A stretch of 64,000 nt of DNA, from the NCBI RefSeq assembly GCF_003347205.1, contig NZ_QQBJ01000011.1, positions 1 through 64,000 on the forward strand, written 5' to 3'. The DNA is from Mycolicibacterium moriokaense. Lineage in GTDB: Bacteria; Actinomycetota; Actinomycetes; Mycobacteriales; Mycobacteriaceae. Under the pieces are notes generated by a model. That model saw only the letters and a program-made list of their open reading frames with translations. It was not told the origin of the DNA and did no database searches. Below, piece after piece: positions 54,642 to 64,000 of the stretch. The first letter of the stretch is position 1. Each line of letters starts with the position of its first letter. A program made the translations under genes and the position numbers.

Positions 54642-54810
54642 GCGTTCAACCTATCCGGTCTTGGAGTGAACTTTGTGAGCGCATCGCGGTGTGGCGCTGC
54701 CGACATCGACTTCACAGGTCGCCCACCGAATCATGATCACCGAAATTGTTGTGCGGCGCAGGCCGTGGCAACTTAGCGTTCGGCGCCGTTCGGCACTAGC
54801 GTTGAGCCTC

Positions 54811-55587
54811 GTGACGTCAGAACATCCCGGCGAGGTCGAGCTGGATTTCGCCCGCGAATGGGTGGAGTTCTACGACCCGGACAACGCCGAACACCTGATC
54901 GCCGCCGACATGACCTGGCTGCTGTCGCGCTGGACGTGCGTGTTCGGCACACCTGCCTGCCAGGGCACGGTCGAGGGACGGCCCGACGACGGCTGCTGCT
55001 CGCACGGCGCGTTCATCTCCGACAAGGACGACCGAAAGCGCTTGGACCGCGCGGTCAAGGAGCTCACCGACGAGGACTGGCAGTTCCGCGAGAAGGGCCT
55101 CGGCCCCAAGGGCTACCTCGAAATGGACGAGTACGAGGACAAGCCCAACCTGCGGACCCGAAAGTACAAGGGCGCCTGCATCTTTCTCAATCGGCCTGGA
55201 TTCGAGGGTGGCATCGGCTGCGCGCTGCACAGCAAGGCGCTGAAGATGGGCGTCGAGCCGTTGACGATGAAACCGGACGTGTGCTGGCAGTTGCCGATCC
55301 GGCGCAGCCAGGAGTGGGTGACGCTGCCCGACGGCACCGAGATCCTCAAGACCTGGATCACCGAATACGACCGGCGCGGCTGGGGCGAGGGCGGCGCCGA
55401 CCTGCACTGGTACTGCACGGGTGACCCCAACGCGCACGTCGGCCAGAAGCAGGTGTGGCAGTCCTACGCGCCCGAGCTGACCGAACTGCTGGGCGAGAAG
55501 GCGTACGCGGAGCTGGCGGCGATGTGCAAGCGGCGCAGCAGTTTAGGGCTGATCGCCGTGCATCCCGCCACCCGCGCCGCCGAGTAG
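54811..55587 (+). CDS. Cysteine-rich protein (Rv0495c type, DUF3109-like)
   Basis: A 258-residue protein from GTG 54811 ([20 protein letters not shown]); an ATG at 54691 would add an Arg-rich extension I consider non-native. Conserved cysteines occur as [26 protein letters not shown] and CALH, a DUF3109/YkgJ-like Fe-S or zinc cluster pattern. M. tuberculosis Rv0495c is the counterpart, between ppx and regX3 region genes. The last 45 bases overlap the end of the convergent GT87 gene. Confidence 0.78.
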   Translation: MTSEHPGEVELDFAREWVEFYDPDNAEHLIAADMTWLLSRWTCVFGTPACQGTVEGRPDDGCCSHGAFISDKDDRKRLDRAVKELTDEDWQFREKGLGPKGYLEMDEYEDKPNLRTRKYKGACIFLNRPGFEGGIGCALHSKALKMGVEPLTMKPDVCWQLPIRRSQEWVTLPDGTEILKTWITEYDRRGWGEGGADLHWYCTGDPNAHVGQKQVWQSYAPELTELLGEKAYAELAAMCKRRSSLGLIAVHPATRAAE

Positions 55588-56841
55588 CGCGCCTTCGAGG
55601 TTTTCGAGTTGATGGGTGACCGGCCCCGCCGGCCGTCCGTCGGGCAGACGCCAAAGCCAGATGGTGGTGGCCACCAGTACCGCAGCGAAAATGAAAATGT
55701 AAGCACCGGGCAAGATTTCGCGCCACACGCCGCCCGGATGCAGGGACAGGATGCCCGCCTGCGGGGTATCGCCGGCGACGGACACGAACCAGCCGCCGAC
55801 CAGGGCGCAGACCGACCACATCGCCGCGGCGGCCGCGCGGCTGCCGAGCACGAACCCGCGATACCCCAGGTGAACGACCAACGGCACGAACCACACCCAG
55901 TGGTGGCTCCAACTGAATGGCGACGCCGCCGCCGACGCCATGCCGACGATGGCGATCGCGAGAGCGGATTGCCCGCGCCGATGGGCGATGGCCGCGAGAA
56001 CGATGGCGACCGCCGCGACGGCAACGGCGGCGACGTGTGCGGTCGCGACGGGAATGTGCAGCCGCAGCAGCAGGCCGGCGACGCTCGTGTTGGCCAGGGG
56101 ATCGTGCGAGATACGGTGCACGTCGTCGAATCTGCCGTGCAGCCAGTATGTGACGGAATCGCTTGGCGCTAACGCGAATCCAAGCCCGACCGTGAGGGCG
56201 AACGTTGCGGTGGCCACCGCGGCCGCACGTATCCGTCGGGTCAGCACGAGGTACACGATGAACAGCGCGGGAGTCAGTTTGATGCCCGCGGCCAGCCCGA
56301 TCCCGATCCCCGACCACTTGCTCTGCCGGCACAGATCGCCGACCACCAGCACGAGCAGGATGATGTTGATCTGTCCCAGTTCCGCCGTGAGCCGGATCGG
56401 CTCCAACCAGGCCGTCAGACCGACCAGCAGCGCGGCCAGGCTGACCAGAGCGCCGCCGCGGCGCATGCCCATCGACCGCAGCAGTCGGACCACCACGTAC
56501 GTCAGCGCGGCAGCCGCGCCCAGCAGCCACAACCACTGCACGTCAGCGGCGTTCAACAGCGCCAGCGGTACCGCACAGACCGCGGCGAACGGCGGATAGA
56601 TGAACAGCAACTCGTCCGGTTTGCCGGTCAGACCGGTCGAGTAGAGGTCAAGGCCCTGCAGCAGGCGCTCCGCGGAGAACCGGTACACCATCAGGTCGAC
56701 TTGCATCCGCAGCGTCGGCCAGTGCGCGCACACGACGATGTAGGCCATCAGCGCGGTTGCCGCGACGATGGGGCCGCCCCTGGCCACCCACGGGGTGAGG
56801 CTTCTGGTGCGTTCGTTGTCTGGTGTGGTCTGCGTGGTCAC
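55543..56841 (-). CDS. GT87-family polyprenol-phosphate mannosyltransferase
   Basis: A 432-residue polytopic membrane protein (about ten helices) of the DUF2029/GT87 family, which includes alpha-1,2-mannosyltransferases such as PimE and the lipomannan branching enzymes. [22 protein letters not shown] is the conserved first loop (DxxVY with the R residue), with [16 protein letters not shown] and the [15 protein letters not shown] segment. Acceptor unknown. GTG at 56841 is preferred; a TTG at 56865 would add eight residues. Confidence 0.85.
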   Translation of the reverse strand: MTTQTTPDNERTRSLTPWVARGGPIVAATALMAYIVVCAHWPTLRMQVDLMVYRFSAERLLQGLDLYSTGLTGKPDELLFIYPPFAAVCAVPLALLNAADVQWLWLLGAAAALTYVVVRLLRSMGMRRGGALVSLAALLVGLTAWLEPIRLTAELGQINIILLVLVVGDLCRQSKWSGIGIGLAAGIKLTPALFIVYLVLTRRIRAAAVATATFALTVGLGFALAPSDSVTYWLHGRFDDVHRISHDPLANTSVAGLLLRLHIPVATAHVAAVAVAAVAIVLAAIAHRRGQSALAIAIVGMASAAASPFSWSHHWVWFVPLVVHLGYRGFVLGSRAAAAAMWSVCALVGGWFVSVAGDTPQAGILSLHPGGVWREILPGAYIFIFAAVLVATTIWLWRLPDGRPAGPVTHQLENLEGALLGGAGGGMHGDQP

Positions 56842-56980
56842 TCGTCTTTCACCCGTGTCCGTCAATCGACTGCAAATGACGCACGGTAGACGAGCTGGTT
56901 GTGAACGCCTTTCAGGAAGCCGCGCTAGGGGCTACATACCCCGTCGACGGCGAATTCATGTCACGCTCGGCGCTACAGGC

Positions 56981-57667
56981 TCAGCCCTCGAGCTTGTAGC
57001 CGAGGCCGCGCACCGTGACCAGGTGCACCGGGTTGGCCGGGTCCCCCTCGATCTTGGACCGCAACCGCTTGACGTGCACGTCGAGCGTCTTGGTGTCGCC
57101 GACGTAGTCGGCGCCCCACACCCGGTCGATCAGCTGCCCGCGGGTGAGCACCCGACCGCTGTTGCGCATCAGATACTCGAGCAGGTCGAACTCCTTGAGC
57201 GGCAACGTGATCTGCTCGCCGTTGACCGAGACGACGTGGCGCTCGACATCCATCCGCACCGGACCGGCCTCCAGCACGCCGTCGCCGATCGCGGATTCGT
57301 CGGGGTCGGCGCCGCGGCGCAGCACCGCCCTGATCCGCGCGATCAGCTCACGCGCGGAATACGGCTTGGTGACGTAGTCGTCGGCGCCGAGTTCCAGGCC
57401 GACCACCTTGTCGATCTCGCTGTCGCGTGCGGTCACCATGATGACGGGGACGCTGGAGCGCGACCGTAACTGCTTGCACACGTCGGTGCCACTCATGCCG
57501 GGCAGCATCAGGTCGAGCAGCACGATATCGGCACCGACTCGCTCGAATTCGGCCAGCGCAGAAGGCCCGTCGGCCACCACGGTGGCCTCGAAGCCCTCCT
57601 TGCGGAGCAGAAACGCAAGGGGATCGGCCAAGGACTCCTCGTCCTCGACGATCAACACGTTGGTCAT
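56981..57667 (-). CDS. regX3: Phosphate-responsive response regulator RegX3
   Basis: A 228-residue OmpR/PhoB-type response regulator. Receiver residues: E8/D9 acidic pocket, phosphorylated D52 ([11 protein letters not shown]) and K101 (VTKPYSA). C-terminal winged helix with [29 protein letters not shown]. It controls phosphate-starvation genes with SenX3. The ATG at 57667 overlaps the senX3 stop by four bases; M. tuberculosis has instead a short intergenic MIRU repeat here. Confidence 0.95.
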   Translation of the reverse strand: MTNVLIVEDEESLADPLAFLLRKEGFEATVVADGPSALAEFERVGADIVLLDLMLPGMSGTDVCKQLRSRSSVPVIMVTARDSEIDKVVGLELGADDYVTKPYSARELIARIRAVLRRGADPDESAIGDGVLEAGPVRMDVERHVVSVNGEQITLPLKEFDLLEYLMRNSGRVLTRGQLIDRVWGADYVGDTKTLDVHVKRLRSKIEGDPANPVHLVTVRGLGYKLEG

Positions 57668-58854
57668 GGACGTTGGTAATCCTCTCGTTCGTCCGACTCG
57701 CTGACGCGGTCCGGATACGCCGGTATCGACAGGGTGAACGTCGATCCCGTGCCCGGCTGACTCCACAGCCGGATGGTTCCGTTGTGATTGGCAGCAACAT
57801 GTTTGACGATCGCCAGGCCGAGGCCGGTGCCTCCGGTGGCCCGCGATCTGGCTTTGTCCACGCGGAAGAACCGCTCGAACACCCGCTCCTGATCGGCGGC
57901 GGCGATGCCGATTCCCCGATCGGTGACGGCGATCTCGATGTTGTCGCCCCGGCGCCTGCGGCTGATGGACACCGGAGATCCGTTGGATGAGTACGCGATT
58001 GCGTTGGACACCAGGTTGGCCAGCGCAGTTACCAGCAGCGGTTGGTCGCCGAGCACCTTGTAACCGGTCGGCGCATCGGTGGTGACCGCGATGTCGGCGT
58101 TGTCGGCTACCACTTTGTAGCGCGAGACCGCCTCTGCAACAACGGTGTCGACGTCGACGGCTTCCAGGTCGGGCAGCGGCTCGGCGCCTTGCAGCCTCGA
58201 CAGCTCGATCAGCTCGCCGACCATGTTGGCCAGCCGGTTGGACTCGGCGACCATCTTCTCGGCGAACCTGCGCACCGTGTCCGGGTCGTCGGCCGACGCC
58301 AGCAGCGCCTCGGCGAGCACGCCCATCGCTCCGACCGGCGTCTTGAGTTCGTGGCTGACGTTGGCGACGAAGTCGCGGCGGGTGGCTTCCATCCGCGCGT
58401 GTTCGGACTGGTCGTCGACGTAGACGACGGCGAAGCGGCGGTCCTCCTCGGTCAGCAACCGGACGTGGCCGCGCACCGACAGCCCGGACCGGCCCGGCAG
58501 CGCGCGCCTGCGCGGGGACAGGTCGACTTCGACGTCCTCCCCCGTCGCCAGGGTGCGCTGCGCCGCCAGCCAGGCCCGGTCGTCGAGCAGACGGTCGCGG
58601 ACCAAACCCAGTTCCCGGGCTCGGTCGTTGGTGTAGACGACGTCACGGTAGGTATCGACCACGACGATGCCGATCGGCGAGAGCGCCACGATGTGGGCGA
58701 GCATCTCCGAAACGGTGATTCCGGACTCCTCGACGGCGCGGCGACGCCTGCGCTCGTCGAGTCTGGGAATCAGAGCCACTCCGACCCCGACACCGATCAC
58801 CAGCGCGAGCAGAGCCACGGCTGCCGTCAGCAGCAGCGCGGATACCACACTCAC
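57664..58854 (-). CDS. senX3: Phosphate-sensing histidine kinase SenX3
   Basis: A 396-residue kinase with a short N-terminal membrane helix (~4-26), a PAS-like domain (~45-150), phosphoacceptor His168 in [14 protein letters not shown], and a full ATP-binding domain. I start it at GTG 58854 ([12 protein letters not shown]), by match with remembered M. tuberculosis SenX3; a TTG two codons upstream is possible. It works with RegX3 and normally responds to phosphate via the Pst/PhoU system, not encoded in the window. Confidence 0.93.
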   Translation of the reverse strand: MSVVSALLLTAAVALLALVIGVGVGVALIPRLDERRRRRAVEESGITVSEMLAHIVALSPIGIVVVDTYRDVVYTNDRARELGLVRDRLLDDRAWLAAQRTLATGEDVEVDLSPRRRALPGRSGLSVRGHVRLLTEEDRRFAVVYVDDQSEHARMEATRRDFVANVSHELKTPVGAMGVLAEALLASADDPDTVRRFAEKMVAESNRLANMVGELIELSRLQGAEPLPDLEAVDVDTVVAEAVSRYKVVADNADIAVTTDAPTGYKVLGDQPLLVTALANLVSNAIAYSSNGSPVSISRRRRGDNIEIAVTDRGIGIAAADQERVFERFFRVDKARSRATGGTGLGLAIVKHVAANHNGTIRLWSQPGTGSTFTLSIPAYPDRVSESDEREDYQRP

Positions 58855-58870
58855 GAGCAAATCGTACGAA

Positions 58871-58879
58871 ACTGGTGAA
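58871..58879. promoter_or_regulatory. Possible RegX3/PhoB-like half-site in senX3 upstream region
   Basis: The minus strand reads GTTCACCAG here, just upstream of the senX3 start, and GATGAACG a little farther away within the 130-bp gap before gpm1. GTTCACC-type repeats are described for RegX3-bound promoters. A single half-site is weak evidence; autoregulation is known for the system. Confidence 0.25.
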
Positions 58880-58984
58880 CGTCATCCCAGCAGCGTGCGG
58901 CCAAATCGGGACAAGTCACACAGTCAAGCGCAGGTGTTCGGCTCTCGTTCATCCAGTGTTTGCCCACAATCGGAGTCCTGTCGG

Positions 58985-59731
58985 CTATTTCGCCCCCTGG
59001 CTTGCCACCGCCGCGGCGCCCGCGGCAGCCGCCTCGGGGTCCAGGTAGGTGCCGCCGACGATCTTCGGCCGCAGATCAGCGTCGAGGTCGTAGCGCAGTG
59101 GGATGCCGGTCGGGATGTTCAGGCCGACGACGTCCTCGTCGGACATCCCGTCGAGGTACTTCACCAGCGCCCGCAGCGAATTTCCGTGCGCGGCGATCAG
59201 CACCGTCTTGCCCGCCTGCAGGTCGGGCACGATCGCCTCGGTGAAATACGGCACGAAGCGGGCGACGACGTCCTTCAGGCACTCGGTCAGCGGGCCGCCG
59301 TCGATGTCGCTGTAGCGCGGATCGGCGTCCTGGCTGTACTCGCTGCCCGGTTCGATGGGCGGCGGGGGCGTGTCGTAGCTCCGCCGCCACGCCATGAACT
59401 GCTCCTCGCCGTAGCGCTCCTTGGTCTCGGCCTTGTTCAGGCCCTGCAGCGCCCCGTAGTGCCGTTCGTTGAGCCGCCAGTCGCGGTGCACGGGTATCCA
59501 GTGCCGGTCGGCCCGGTCCAGCGCCAGGTTCGCGGTGGTGATCGCCCTGCGCAGCAGCGAGGTGTACAGCACGTCTGGCTGGCGCTGCTCCTCCTTGATC
59601 AGGTCGCCGGCGCGCAGGGCCTCGGCCCTGCCCTTCTCGGTGAGGTCGACGTCGACCCATCCGGTGAACAGGTTCAGTGCGTTCCATTCGCTTTCGCCGT
59701 GGCGCAGCAGGATCAGCGTGGAATCTCCCAT
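58985..59731 (-). CDS. gpmA: 2,3-bisphosphoglycerate-dependent phosphoglycerate mutase
   Basis: A 248-residue glycolytic/gluconeogenic mutase. H11 in [27 protein letters not shown] is the phosphorylated histidine; the second His is in [11 protein letters not shown], and the [11 protein letters not shown] and [10 protein letters not shown] segments are typical of dPGM. Start at ATG 59731. M. tuberculosis gpm1 lies in the same place, upstream of senX3-regX3. Confidence 0.95.
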   Translation of the reverse strand: MGDSTLILLRHGESEWNALNLFTGWVDVDLTEKGRAEALRAGDLIKEEQRQPDVLYTSLLRRAITTANLALDRADRHWIPVHRDWRLNERHYGALQGLNKAETKERYGEEQFMAWRRSYDTPPPPIEPGSEYSQDADPRYSDIDGGPLTECLKDVVARFVPYFTEAIVPDLQAGKTVLIAAHGNSLRALVKYLDGMSDEDVVGLNIPTGIPLRYDLDADLRPKIVGGTYLDPEAAAAGAAAVASQGAK

Positions 59732-59831
59732 GGCCTCGATCCTCTCACGGCTCGCGCGCCGCGCGCTGTGCGTGCCGAGATCGATGCAACGGCCCGGAGT
59801 GCTCGGCATTTTGCGCCGGCGGGCTTGGGCG

Positions 59832-60353
59832 TCAGTTGTGGCCGTTGGTGTCTTCGTCGTCGATCAGGTGCTCGAATGCCTGCAGGTTCTTCAACGACTC
59901 GCCGCGCTTCACCCGCCACTCCCACTCTTTCTGGATGGACGAGCGAAAACCCAGTTCCAGCAGCGTGTTGAAGTCGTGGTCGACGGCCTCGAGCACCTGC
60001 CCCAGCACCCGGTCCACCTCGTCGGGCGTCACCGATTCCAGCGACATCCGGCCGACGAGGTAGATGTCGCCGACGTTGTCGAGGGTGTAGGCGACCCCGT
60101 AGAGCCTGCGGTTGCGCTTGAGCAGAAACCGGTACACGCCTTCGTGGTTCTCGTCGGGCTTGCGGCACACGAACGCCTCGACGCGCACCGAGTGCTCGCC
60201 GATCGACATGATCGTGTTGGTCTTCAGTCGGCGTTCGCCCGGCAGTTCGACGATGATGCCGGGCAGCCCGCCGTGCGCGCCCTCGTGGCGACTGCACACC
60301 AGCCCGCTCTCCTTGCAGGCGTCCTCGATGACCTGGACGGCGTGGGTGCTCAT
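59832..60353 (-). CDS. YbjN-domain protein
   Basis: A 173-residue protein with a YbjN fold resembling a type III secretion chaperone: [66 protein letters not shown] in outline, then [33 protein letters not shown]. It corresponds to M. tuberculosis Rv0487. YbjN proteins influence motility and stress in enterobacteria; the role here is unknown. The ATG overlaps the mshA stop (ATGA), so it is made with MshA. Confidence 0.82.
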   Translation of the reverse strand: MSTHAVQVIEDACKESGLVCSRHEGAHGGLPGIIVELPGERRLKTNTIMSIGEHSVRVEAFVCRKPDENHEGVYRFLLKRNRRLYGVAYTLDNVGDIYLVGRMSLESVTPDEVDRVLGQVLEAVDHDFNTLLELGFRSSIQKEWEWRVKRGESLKNLQAFEHLIDDEDTNGHN

Positions 60354-61756
60354 GCGCGCACCCCCCGTCGCATCGAGAACCGCCGGCCCGCGCGCCGCGC
60401 GGCCACATCGCGACGCTGATGGCGCGATCGGTAGTCGCTGATCGCCCGGCCGTAGCTGCCCAAGAGTCCGTCAACGGTGTGCGCCCAGGAGAAGGACGCG
60501 GCGTGCTCGACCGCCGCGGCGCGCATGGCGTCGGGCCCGCGCTGCAGCAGATCGGCGATGGCCCGCGCCCAGTCGTCGACGTCGTGGGTGGGCACCAGCG
60601 CGCCGCTGACGCCGTCGCGCACCGCGACCGGCAGGCCGCCGACGGCGGCGGCCACCACGGGCGTGCCGCAGGCCTGGGCCTCGACGGCGACCAGCCCGAA
60701 CGACTCCGAGTAGCTGGGCACCGCGACCAGATCGGCGGCGCGGTAGACGTCGACGAGTTGTTCGCGGGACTGGGGCGGTAGGAACGTCACCCGATCCGAG
60801 ATACCCAGTTCCTCGGCGAGCCGAACCAACGTGTCGGGCGCCGCGAGACCGCTGCCGGAGGGGCCTCCCGCCACCAGCACCCGCAGCTTGGGCAGCCCGC
60901 CGGTCAGCCGGGCCGCCGCGCGCAGCAGCACATCGGGTGCCTTCAGCGGCTGGATGCGGCCGACGAAGGCCAGGATGAGCTCGTCGGGCGCCAGCCCGAG
61001 GGCGCGTCGCGCGGCCTGCTGATCGCCAGGCGTGAAGGTCTCCAGGTCCACTCCGGGATGCACCACGTCGATGCGATCCGGATCGGCGTTATGCAGCGAA
61101 ACCAGTTGTCGCGCTTCGTGTTCGGTGTTCACGATCAACCGGTCCGCTTCATCGACGACCTGCTGCTCGCCGACCGCTCGCAGCGGCGGTTCCGGCGCGT
61201 CGCCGTTGGCCAGCGACGCGTTCTTCACCGCGGCCAGGGTGTGCGCGGTGTGCACCAGCGGCACCGCCCAGCGGTCGCGCGCCAGCCAACCGACCTGCCC
61301 GGACAGCCAGTAGTGGCTGTGCACGACGTCGTAGTAGCCCGGCTCGTGGGTGGCTTCGGCGCGCAGCACGCCGGCGGTGAACGCGCACAACTGGGTGGGC
61401 AGGTCGTATTTGTCCAGACCCTCGAACGGGCCCGCGACGACGTTGCGCACCAGCACGCCGGGCGCCACCCGCACCGTCGGCTGATCAGCCGAGGAGGTGG
61501 CCCTGGTGAAGATCTCCACCTCGACGCCGCGGCGCGCCATCTGCAGAGCACTCTGCAGCACGTAGACGTTCATGCCGCCGGCATCGCCCGTCCCGGGTTG
61601 CGCGAGCGGGGAGGTGTGCACCGACAACACGGCTACTCTGCGCGGAGCCGCCACGGTGGCGACATTTCTGCGCGGAGCCGCCACGGTGGCGACATTTCTG
61701 CGCGGAGCCGCCACGGCGGCGACATTCGAACGGGGCGATTCCGTCGCTGAGCGCAC
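60350..61756 (-). CDS. mshA: D-inositol-3-phosphate glycosyltransferase (mycothiol synthesis)
   Basis: A 468-residue GT4 enzyme transferring N-acetylglucosamine from UDP-GlcNAc to inositol-3-phosphate, the first step of mycothiol synthesis. Motifs [21 protein letters not shown], the [11 protein letters not shown] segment, and the sugar-nucleotide EX7E-type site ([20 protein letters not shown]) are intact. From the GTG at 61756, the first ~40 residues contain three tandem [10 protein letters not shown]-like decapeptides, encoded by a 30-bp DNA repeat, before the conserved [15 protein letters not shown] later start would remove the repeats. Confidence 0.94.
   Translation of the reverse strand: MRSATESPRSNVAAVAAPRRNVATVAAPRRNVATVAAPRRVAVLSVHTSPLAQPGTGDAGGMNVYVLQSALQMARRGVEVEIFTRATSSADQPTVRVAPGVLVRNVVAGPFEGLDKYDLPTQLCAFTAGVLRAEATHEPGYYDVVHSHYWLSGQVGWLARDRWAVPLVHTAHTLAAVKNASLANGDAPEPPLRAVGEQQVVDEADRLIVNTEHEARQLVSLHNADPDRIDVVHPGVDLETFTPGDQQAARRALGLAPDELILAFVGRIQPLKAPDVLLRAAARLTGGLPKLRVLVAGGPSGSGLAAPDTLVRLAEELGISDRVTFLPPQSREQLVDVYRAADLVAVPSYSESFGLVAVEAQACGTPVVAAAVGGLPVAVRDGVSGALVPTHDVDDWARAIADLLQRGPDAMRAAAVEHAASFSWAHTVDGLLGSYGRAISDYRSRHQRRDVAARRAGRRFSMRRGVRA
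61641..61730 (-). repeat. Three 30-bp tandem repeats within mshA 5' end
   Basis: Units at 61641-61670 and 61671-61700 are identical; the third (61701-61730) differs at a T-to-C and in its last bases. On the coding strand each gives a NVA(T/A)VAAPRR decapeptide. The length is a multiple of three, so copy-number change would keep the frame. The segment lies ahead of the conserved catalytic domain. Confidence 0.85.
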
Positions 61757-61843
61757 ACAGTCATGTCTACACCGTGTCGCGAGACGGAAGCCACGCGCGC
61801 AAATGTCGAGAGGCCGCGTACTGGAATTCCGTGTCGCGGCGAG

Positions 61844-63079
61844 TCAGGCGAGCGCCCGTCGCATCGCGGCGATCGGGTCGGCGTAGATGCCGCCCAGCGA
61901 GACCACGCCCGCACCCGCCTCCTGCACGCGGTTGCCGAACGTCGTCACCCGGATCTCGCGGGCGGGCAGCACCGAACGCTGCCGGTAGGCGTCCTCGACC
62001 AGGCGCATACCCTCCGGGTACTCGGTGAAGGCCTGGCCGCCGACCACCAGATCATCGGGGTTGAGCATGTCGCGCAGCAGCGCGATCGCCTCCCCCAGCA
62101 CCCGCGCCCGCTCGGCGAGCAGGGTGGCAGCCGCCTTGTTGCCCTGCCTGGCGGCCCGCAGCACCGCCATCGTGGAGCCGGGGCCCTCGGCGGGGATCAC
62201 CCGATGCTTGCGAGCCGCGATGAGCACCGCCTCGTCGCTGACCGTCGACTCCAGCGCCCCGGAGCCGCCGAGCAACTCGGAGTGGGCGGGCAGCCCCGCG
62301 ATGGTGCCCGGTCCGCCCGCCGGCGAGTGCACCTTGCCGCCGATCGACAACGCGAACCCGACGGTCTCGCGGGCGTAGACGTACAAGCTGGTCGCCGACC
62401 GGGCCGCCCTGCGCGCGCCGAGCAGCAACTCCGCGCCCGCCATCGCGTCCACATGCGAGGCGACCGACACCGGCAGCCCGAGCGCTTCGCCGAGCACGGG
62501 CCCGACGGGCGCGTCGGTCCAGCCCAGCCGTGGGTGGTCGAGATGGCCGGAGGGGCTGTCGACGACACCGCCCGCGGCCACGCCGACCCAGAGCGGACGA
62601 CGCCGGTGCCAGCGCGTCAGATAGCGCCGCGCACTGTCCGCCAGCGACGCGAGGGCGGCTGCCTGCGTGCCGCGCGGCGTCGGCGTCTCGACGACGTCGA
62701 GCGTGCGGCCGAACAGGTCGGTGGCCACGATGCTCGTGGTCCGAGCGCCGATGTGGATACCGAGGGTGAGAAACGGCTCGTGGTTGACCTCGACCGGCAC
62801 TCGCGGCCTGCCGATGGCGCCCGACGCCGCGAGATCGGCGCGTTCGCGCAGCACACCCGCCTCGAGCAGCGCGCTGACCTGACGGTTCACCGTCGCGATC
62901 GACAGCCCGGTGACCTTGGCGATGACGTCGCGCGCGATCGGGCCGCGTGACCTCGCCGCGTTGAACACCGAAGCCGCCGCGGCGTCGGCCACGCACAGCG
63001 ACGGCGCCACCACGTGGTGGCGCGTCAGCAGCGCGCGAGTGTGGGCAGGGCGAGCTTGGCGAACAGCGGTGGTGTGCAC
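61844..63079 (-). CDS. ROK-family transcriptional regulator (Rv0485 type)
   Basis: A 411-residue regulator (GTG at 63079). N-terminal winged helix-turn-helix with GLSIATVNRQVSALLEAGVL (~60-80) is followed by a ROK/sugar-kinase-like ASKHA domain with LTLGIHIGARTTSIVATDLFGR and VGVAAGGVVDSPSG. The ROK zinc-cysteine cluster is not evident. M. tuberculosis Rv0485 regulates pe13/ppe18 expression; this protein is its counterpart by position. It is transcribed in the same direction as mshA, 87 bases upstream. Confidence 0.85.
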   Translation of the reverse strand: MHTTAVRQARPAHTRALLTRHHVVAPSLCVADAAAASVFNAARSRGPIARDVIAKVTGLSIATVNRQVSALLEAGVLRERADLAASGAIGRPRVPVEVNHEPFLTLGIHIGARTTSIVATDLFGRTLDVVETPTPRGTQAAALASLADSARRYLTRWHRRRPLWVGVAAGGVVDSPSGHLDHPRLGWTDAPVGPVLGEALGLPVSVASHVDAMAGAELLLGARRAARSATSLYVYARETVGFALSIGGKVHSPAGGPGTIAGLPAHSELLGGSGALESTVSDEAVLIAARKHRVIPAEGPGSTMAVLRAARQGNKAAATLLAERARVLGEAIALLRDMLNPDDLVVGGQAFTEYPEGMRLVEDAYRQRSVLPAREIRVTTFGNRVQEAGAGVVSLGGIYADPIAAMRRALA

Positions 63080-63282
63080 GGGAACGTCCTCGGAGGTAGT
63101 CGGCTGGCGGGCTGTGCCACACCTGGCGACCGAGGGACGAGCGGAACGTCTGCGATCAGGTCAGGCGCGGCGGAATGCGCGGCGACAACAACACGCGCGC
63201 CGTGCGCCGATGGCCTGACCACTGAAAAACACGCGGTGAACTTAGCACAGCCAACTAGCCCTCTGCCCAGCGACGTCGGCCG

Positions 63283-63933
63283 CTACCGGGGAAAGTGCAC
63301 CGTCTGGCCGGCGAACAGCTGGTGCGGCGCGCCCAGGAAATTGGCCGCCGCGACCACGCCCGTCCACGTCGGGATCAGCTCCGAGTCGCCGTAGACGAAG
63401 CGGCAGGCCGACTCGAGGGTGTGGCCGGCGATCGTCATCGCGAAGTTCAGCCCCGGCTGGATGAGCACGGTGCCCGGGGCCGGCTCGGTCGCCGGGTCCA
63501 TCTCGTTGGCGAAGGCGATGACGACAGCCAGGTGGTCGTCGCCGTACCACCGGGCCGCCAGGGACTCGAAGCTCTCGCCGTCGACGACGGTGTGGTGGCC
63601 GACATCGCCGAGGTCCGGGATGAGCAGCCACGCGCCCGGCTCGATCGGCTGTTGGGCGACGCCGCTGGCGACTTCCCAGATCAACTGGATCTTGGTGTCC
63701 AGTGTCCCGTAGTAGTGCTGGGTGAGCTGCGCTCGCGCGGCGGTGGTGTCCTCGCCCGTCCACAGATGCCTGCGGGTGACGAACGGAACCAGCAGCTGCT
63801 GACCGGCGACGATCAGGTCGGGGTTGGCGATGTCGTTCATCCGGGCGATGACCGGGTACAGCTCGCCGTCGCCGTATTCGCGCGTGGCGATGCCGAAGAG
63901 GGTGTCGCCCGCTGCGACCGTGTAGTTCTTCAT
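63283..63933 (-). CDS. LysM-domain protein with two or three LysM modules
   Basis: A 216-residue protein with no signal peptide. Residues ~2-48 (YTVAAGDTLFGIATREYGDGELYPVIARMN..., VAGQQLLVP) form a clear LysM module, a second lies around residues ~110-158 (HTVVDGESFESLAARWYG, GTVLIQP), and a third degenerate copy is at ~163-215. LysM modules bind peptidoglycan or chitin-like glycans, but without export this one may be cytosolic or a phage/contractile-type structural protein. ATG at 63933; an AAAGGAATCGAG stretch precedes it. The other half of its promoter lies beyond the window. Confidence 0.75.
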   Translation of the reverse strand: MKNYTVAAGDTLFGIATREYGDGELYPVIARMNDIANPDLIVAGQQLLVPFVTRRHLWTGEDTTAARAQLTQHYYGTLDTKIQLIWEVASGVAQQPIEPGAWLLIPDLGDVGHHTVVDGESFESLAARWYGDDHLAVVIAFANEMDPATEPAPGTVLIQPGLNFAMTIAGHTLESACRFVYGDSELIPTWTGVVAAANFLGAPHQLFAGQTVHFPR

Positions 63934-64000
63934 CTCGATTCCTTTACTTGAATCCGAAAGGGACGGCGGCAAGCCTTCGCCGGCGGGCGCGACGGCACAC

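Noticed and set aside
61641-61730. CRISPR array
   Set aside because: Contiguous 30-bp units without spacers, inside a coding sequence and in frame.

Overview
The window looks like chromosomal DNA of a non-tuberculous, probably rapidly growing Mycobacterium (Mycolicibacterium type). The DNA is GC-rich with many GTG and some TTG starts. Gene order follows the known M. tuberculosis Rv0485-Rv0536 block, inverted: ROK regulator, mshA, YbjN protein, gpm1, senX3-regX3, ppx, Rv0497-Rv0499 types, proC, the 33-residue ribosomal protein bS22, an epimerase, an acyltransferase, a HadA-like dehydratase, a HAD phosphatase, hemA-hemC-hemD-hemB, hemL, the cytochrome c maturation genes, menA and an MTA phosphorylase. 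Gene identities rest on reading motifs and on remembered orthologues; no search was run.

Layout. (1) 1-9.1 kb: a secreted PE-PPE-domain-like protein, an epimerase/MTA phosphorylase pair, an EmbA/B/C-like membrane arabinosyltransferase homologue, menA, and a TetR/DUF1214 pair. (2) 9.1-18.6 kb: a sulfotransferase, a SnoaL-like protein, a six-gene MoxR/DUF58/VWA/TPR operon, a class II aldolase coupled to an HD-domain protein, and a class V aminotransferase. In M. tuberculosis this interval, between the DUF4229 gene and menA, is much shorter, so it is an expansion site. (3) 18.6-26.1 kb: hemL, phosphoglycerate-mutase-like protein, TlpA-like thioredoxin, CcdA, ResB, CcsB and a ParA-like ATPase, tightly overlapping on the minus strand. 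(4) 26.1-38.6 kb: an accessory island between the hemL and hemB blocks. It holds a PASTA lipoprotein, a Ddn-like protein, two paralogous ~875-residue LuxR-type ATPases flanking a 19-kDa antigen (LpqH) gene and a 65-residue helical protein, an Asn/Thr/Ala-repeat exported protein, a P450, a PPOX-fold protein, TetR and DUF2236. (5) 38.6-45.4 kb: the glutaredoxin-hemACDB operon with small membrane proteins behind it. (6) 45.5-64 kb: the conserved housekeeping block listed above, ending in the mycothiol gene mshA, its ROK neighbour and a LysM protein.

How the genes work together. Regions 3 and 5 jointly supply tetrapyrroles (HemA, HemL, HemB, HemC, HemD) and attach heme to exported cytochrome c (CcdA, TlpA-like, ResB, CcsB). 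SenX3-RegX3, Gpm1, Ppx and the Emb-like, GT87 and PlsC-like proteins belong to phosphate, energy and envelope metabolism.

The most interesting candidate for something undescribed is 27.0-35.2 kb. Two duplicated LuxR-type regulators surround an lpqH gene. A 20-bp dyad, TGGGGTA-N6-TACCCCA, occurs three times: upstream of lpqH, upstream of the 65-residue gene, and upstream of the repeat-rich exported protein. A 24-bp perfect palindrome precedes the first LuxR gene. I infer a local surface-protein regulon. I saw no tRNA, rRNA, CRISPR array, insertion sequence or prophage in the window.
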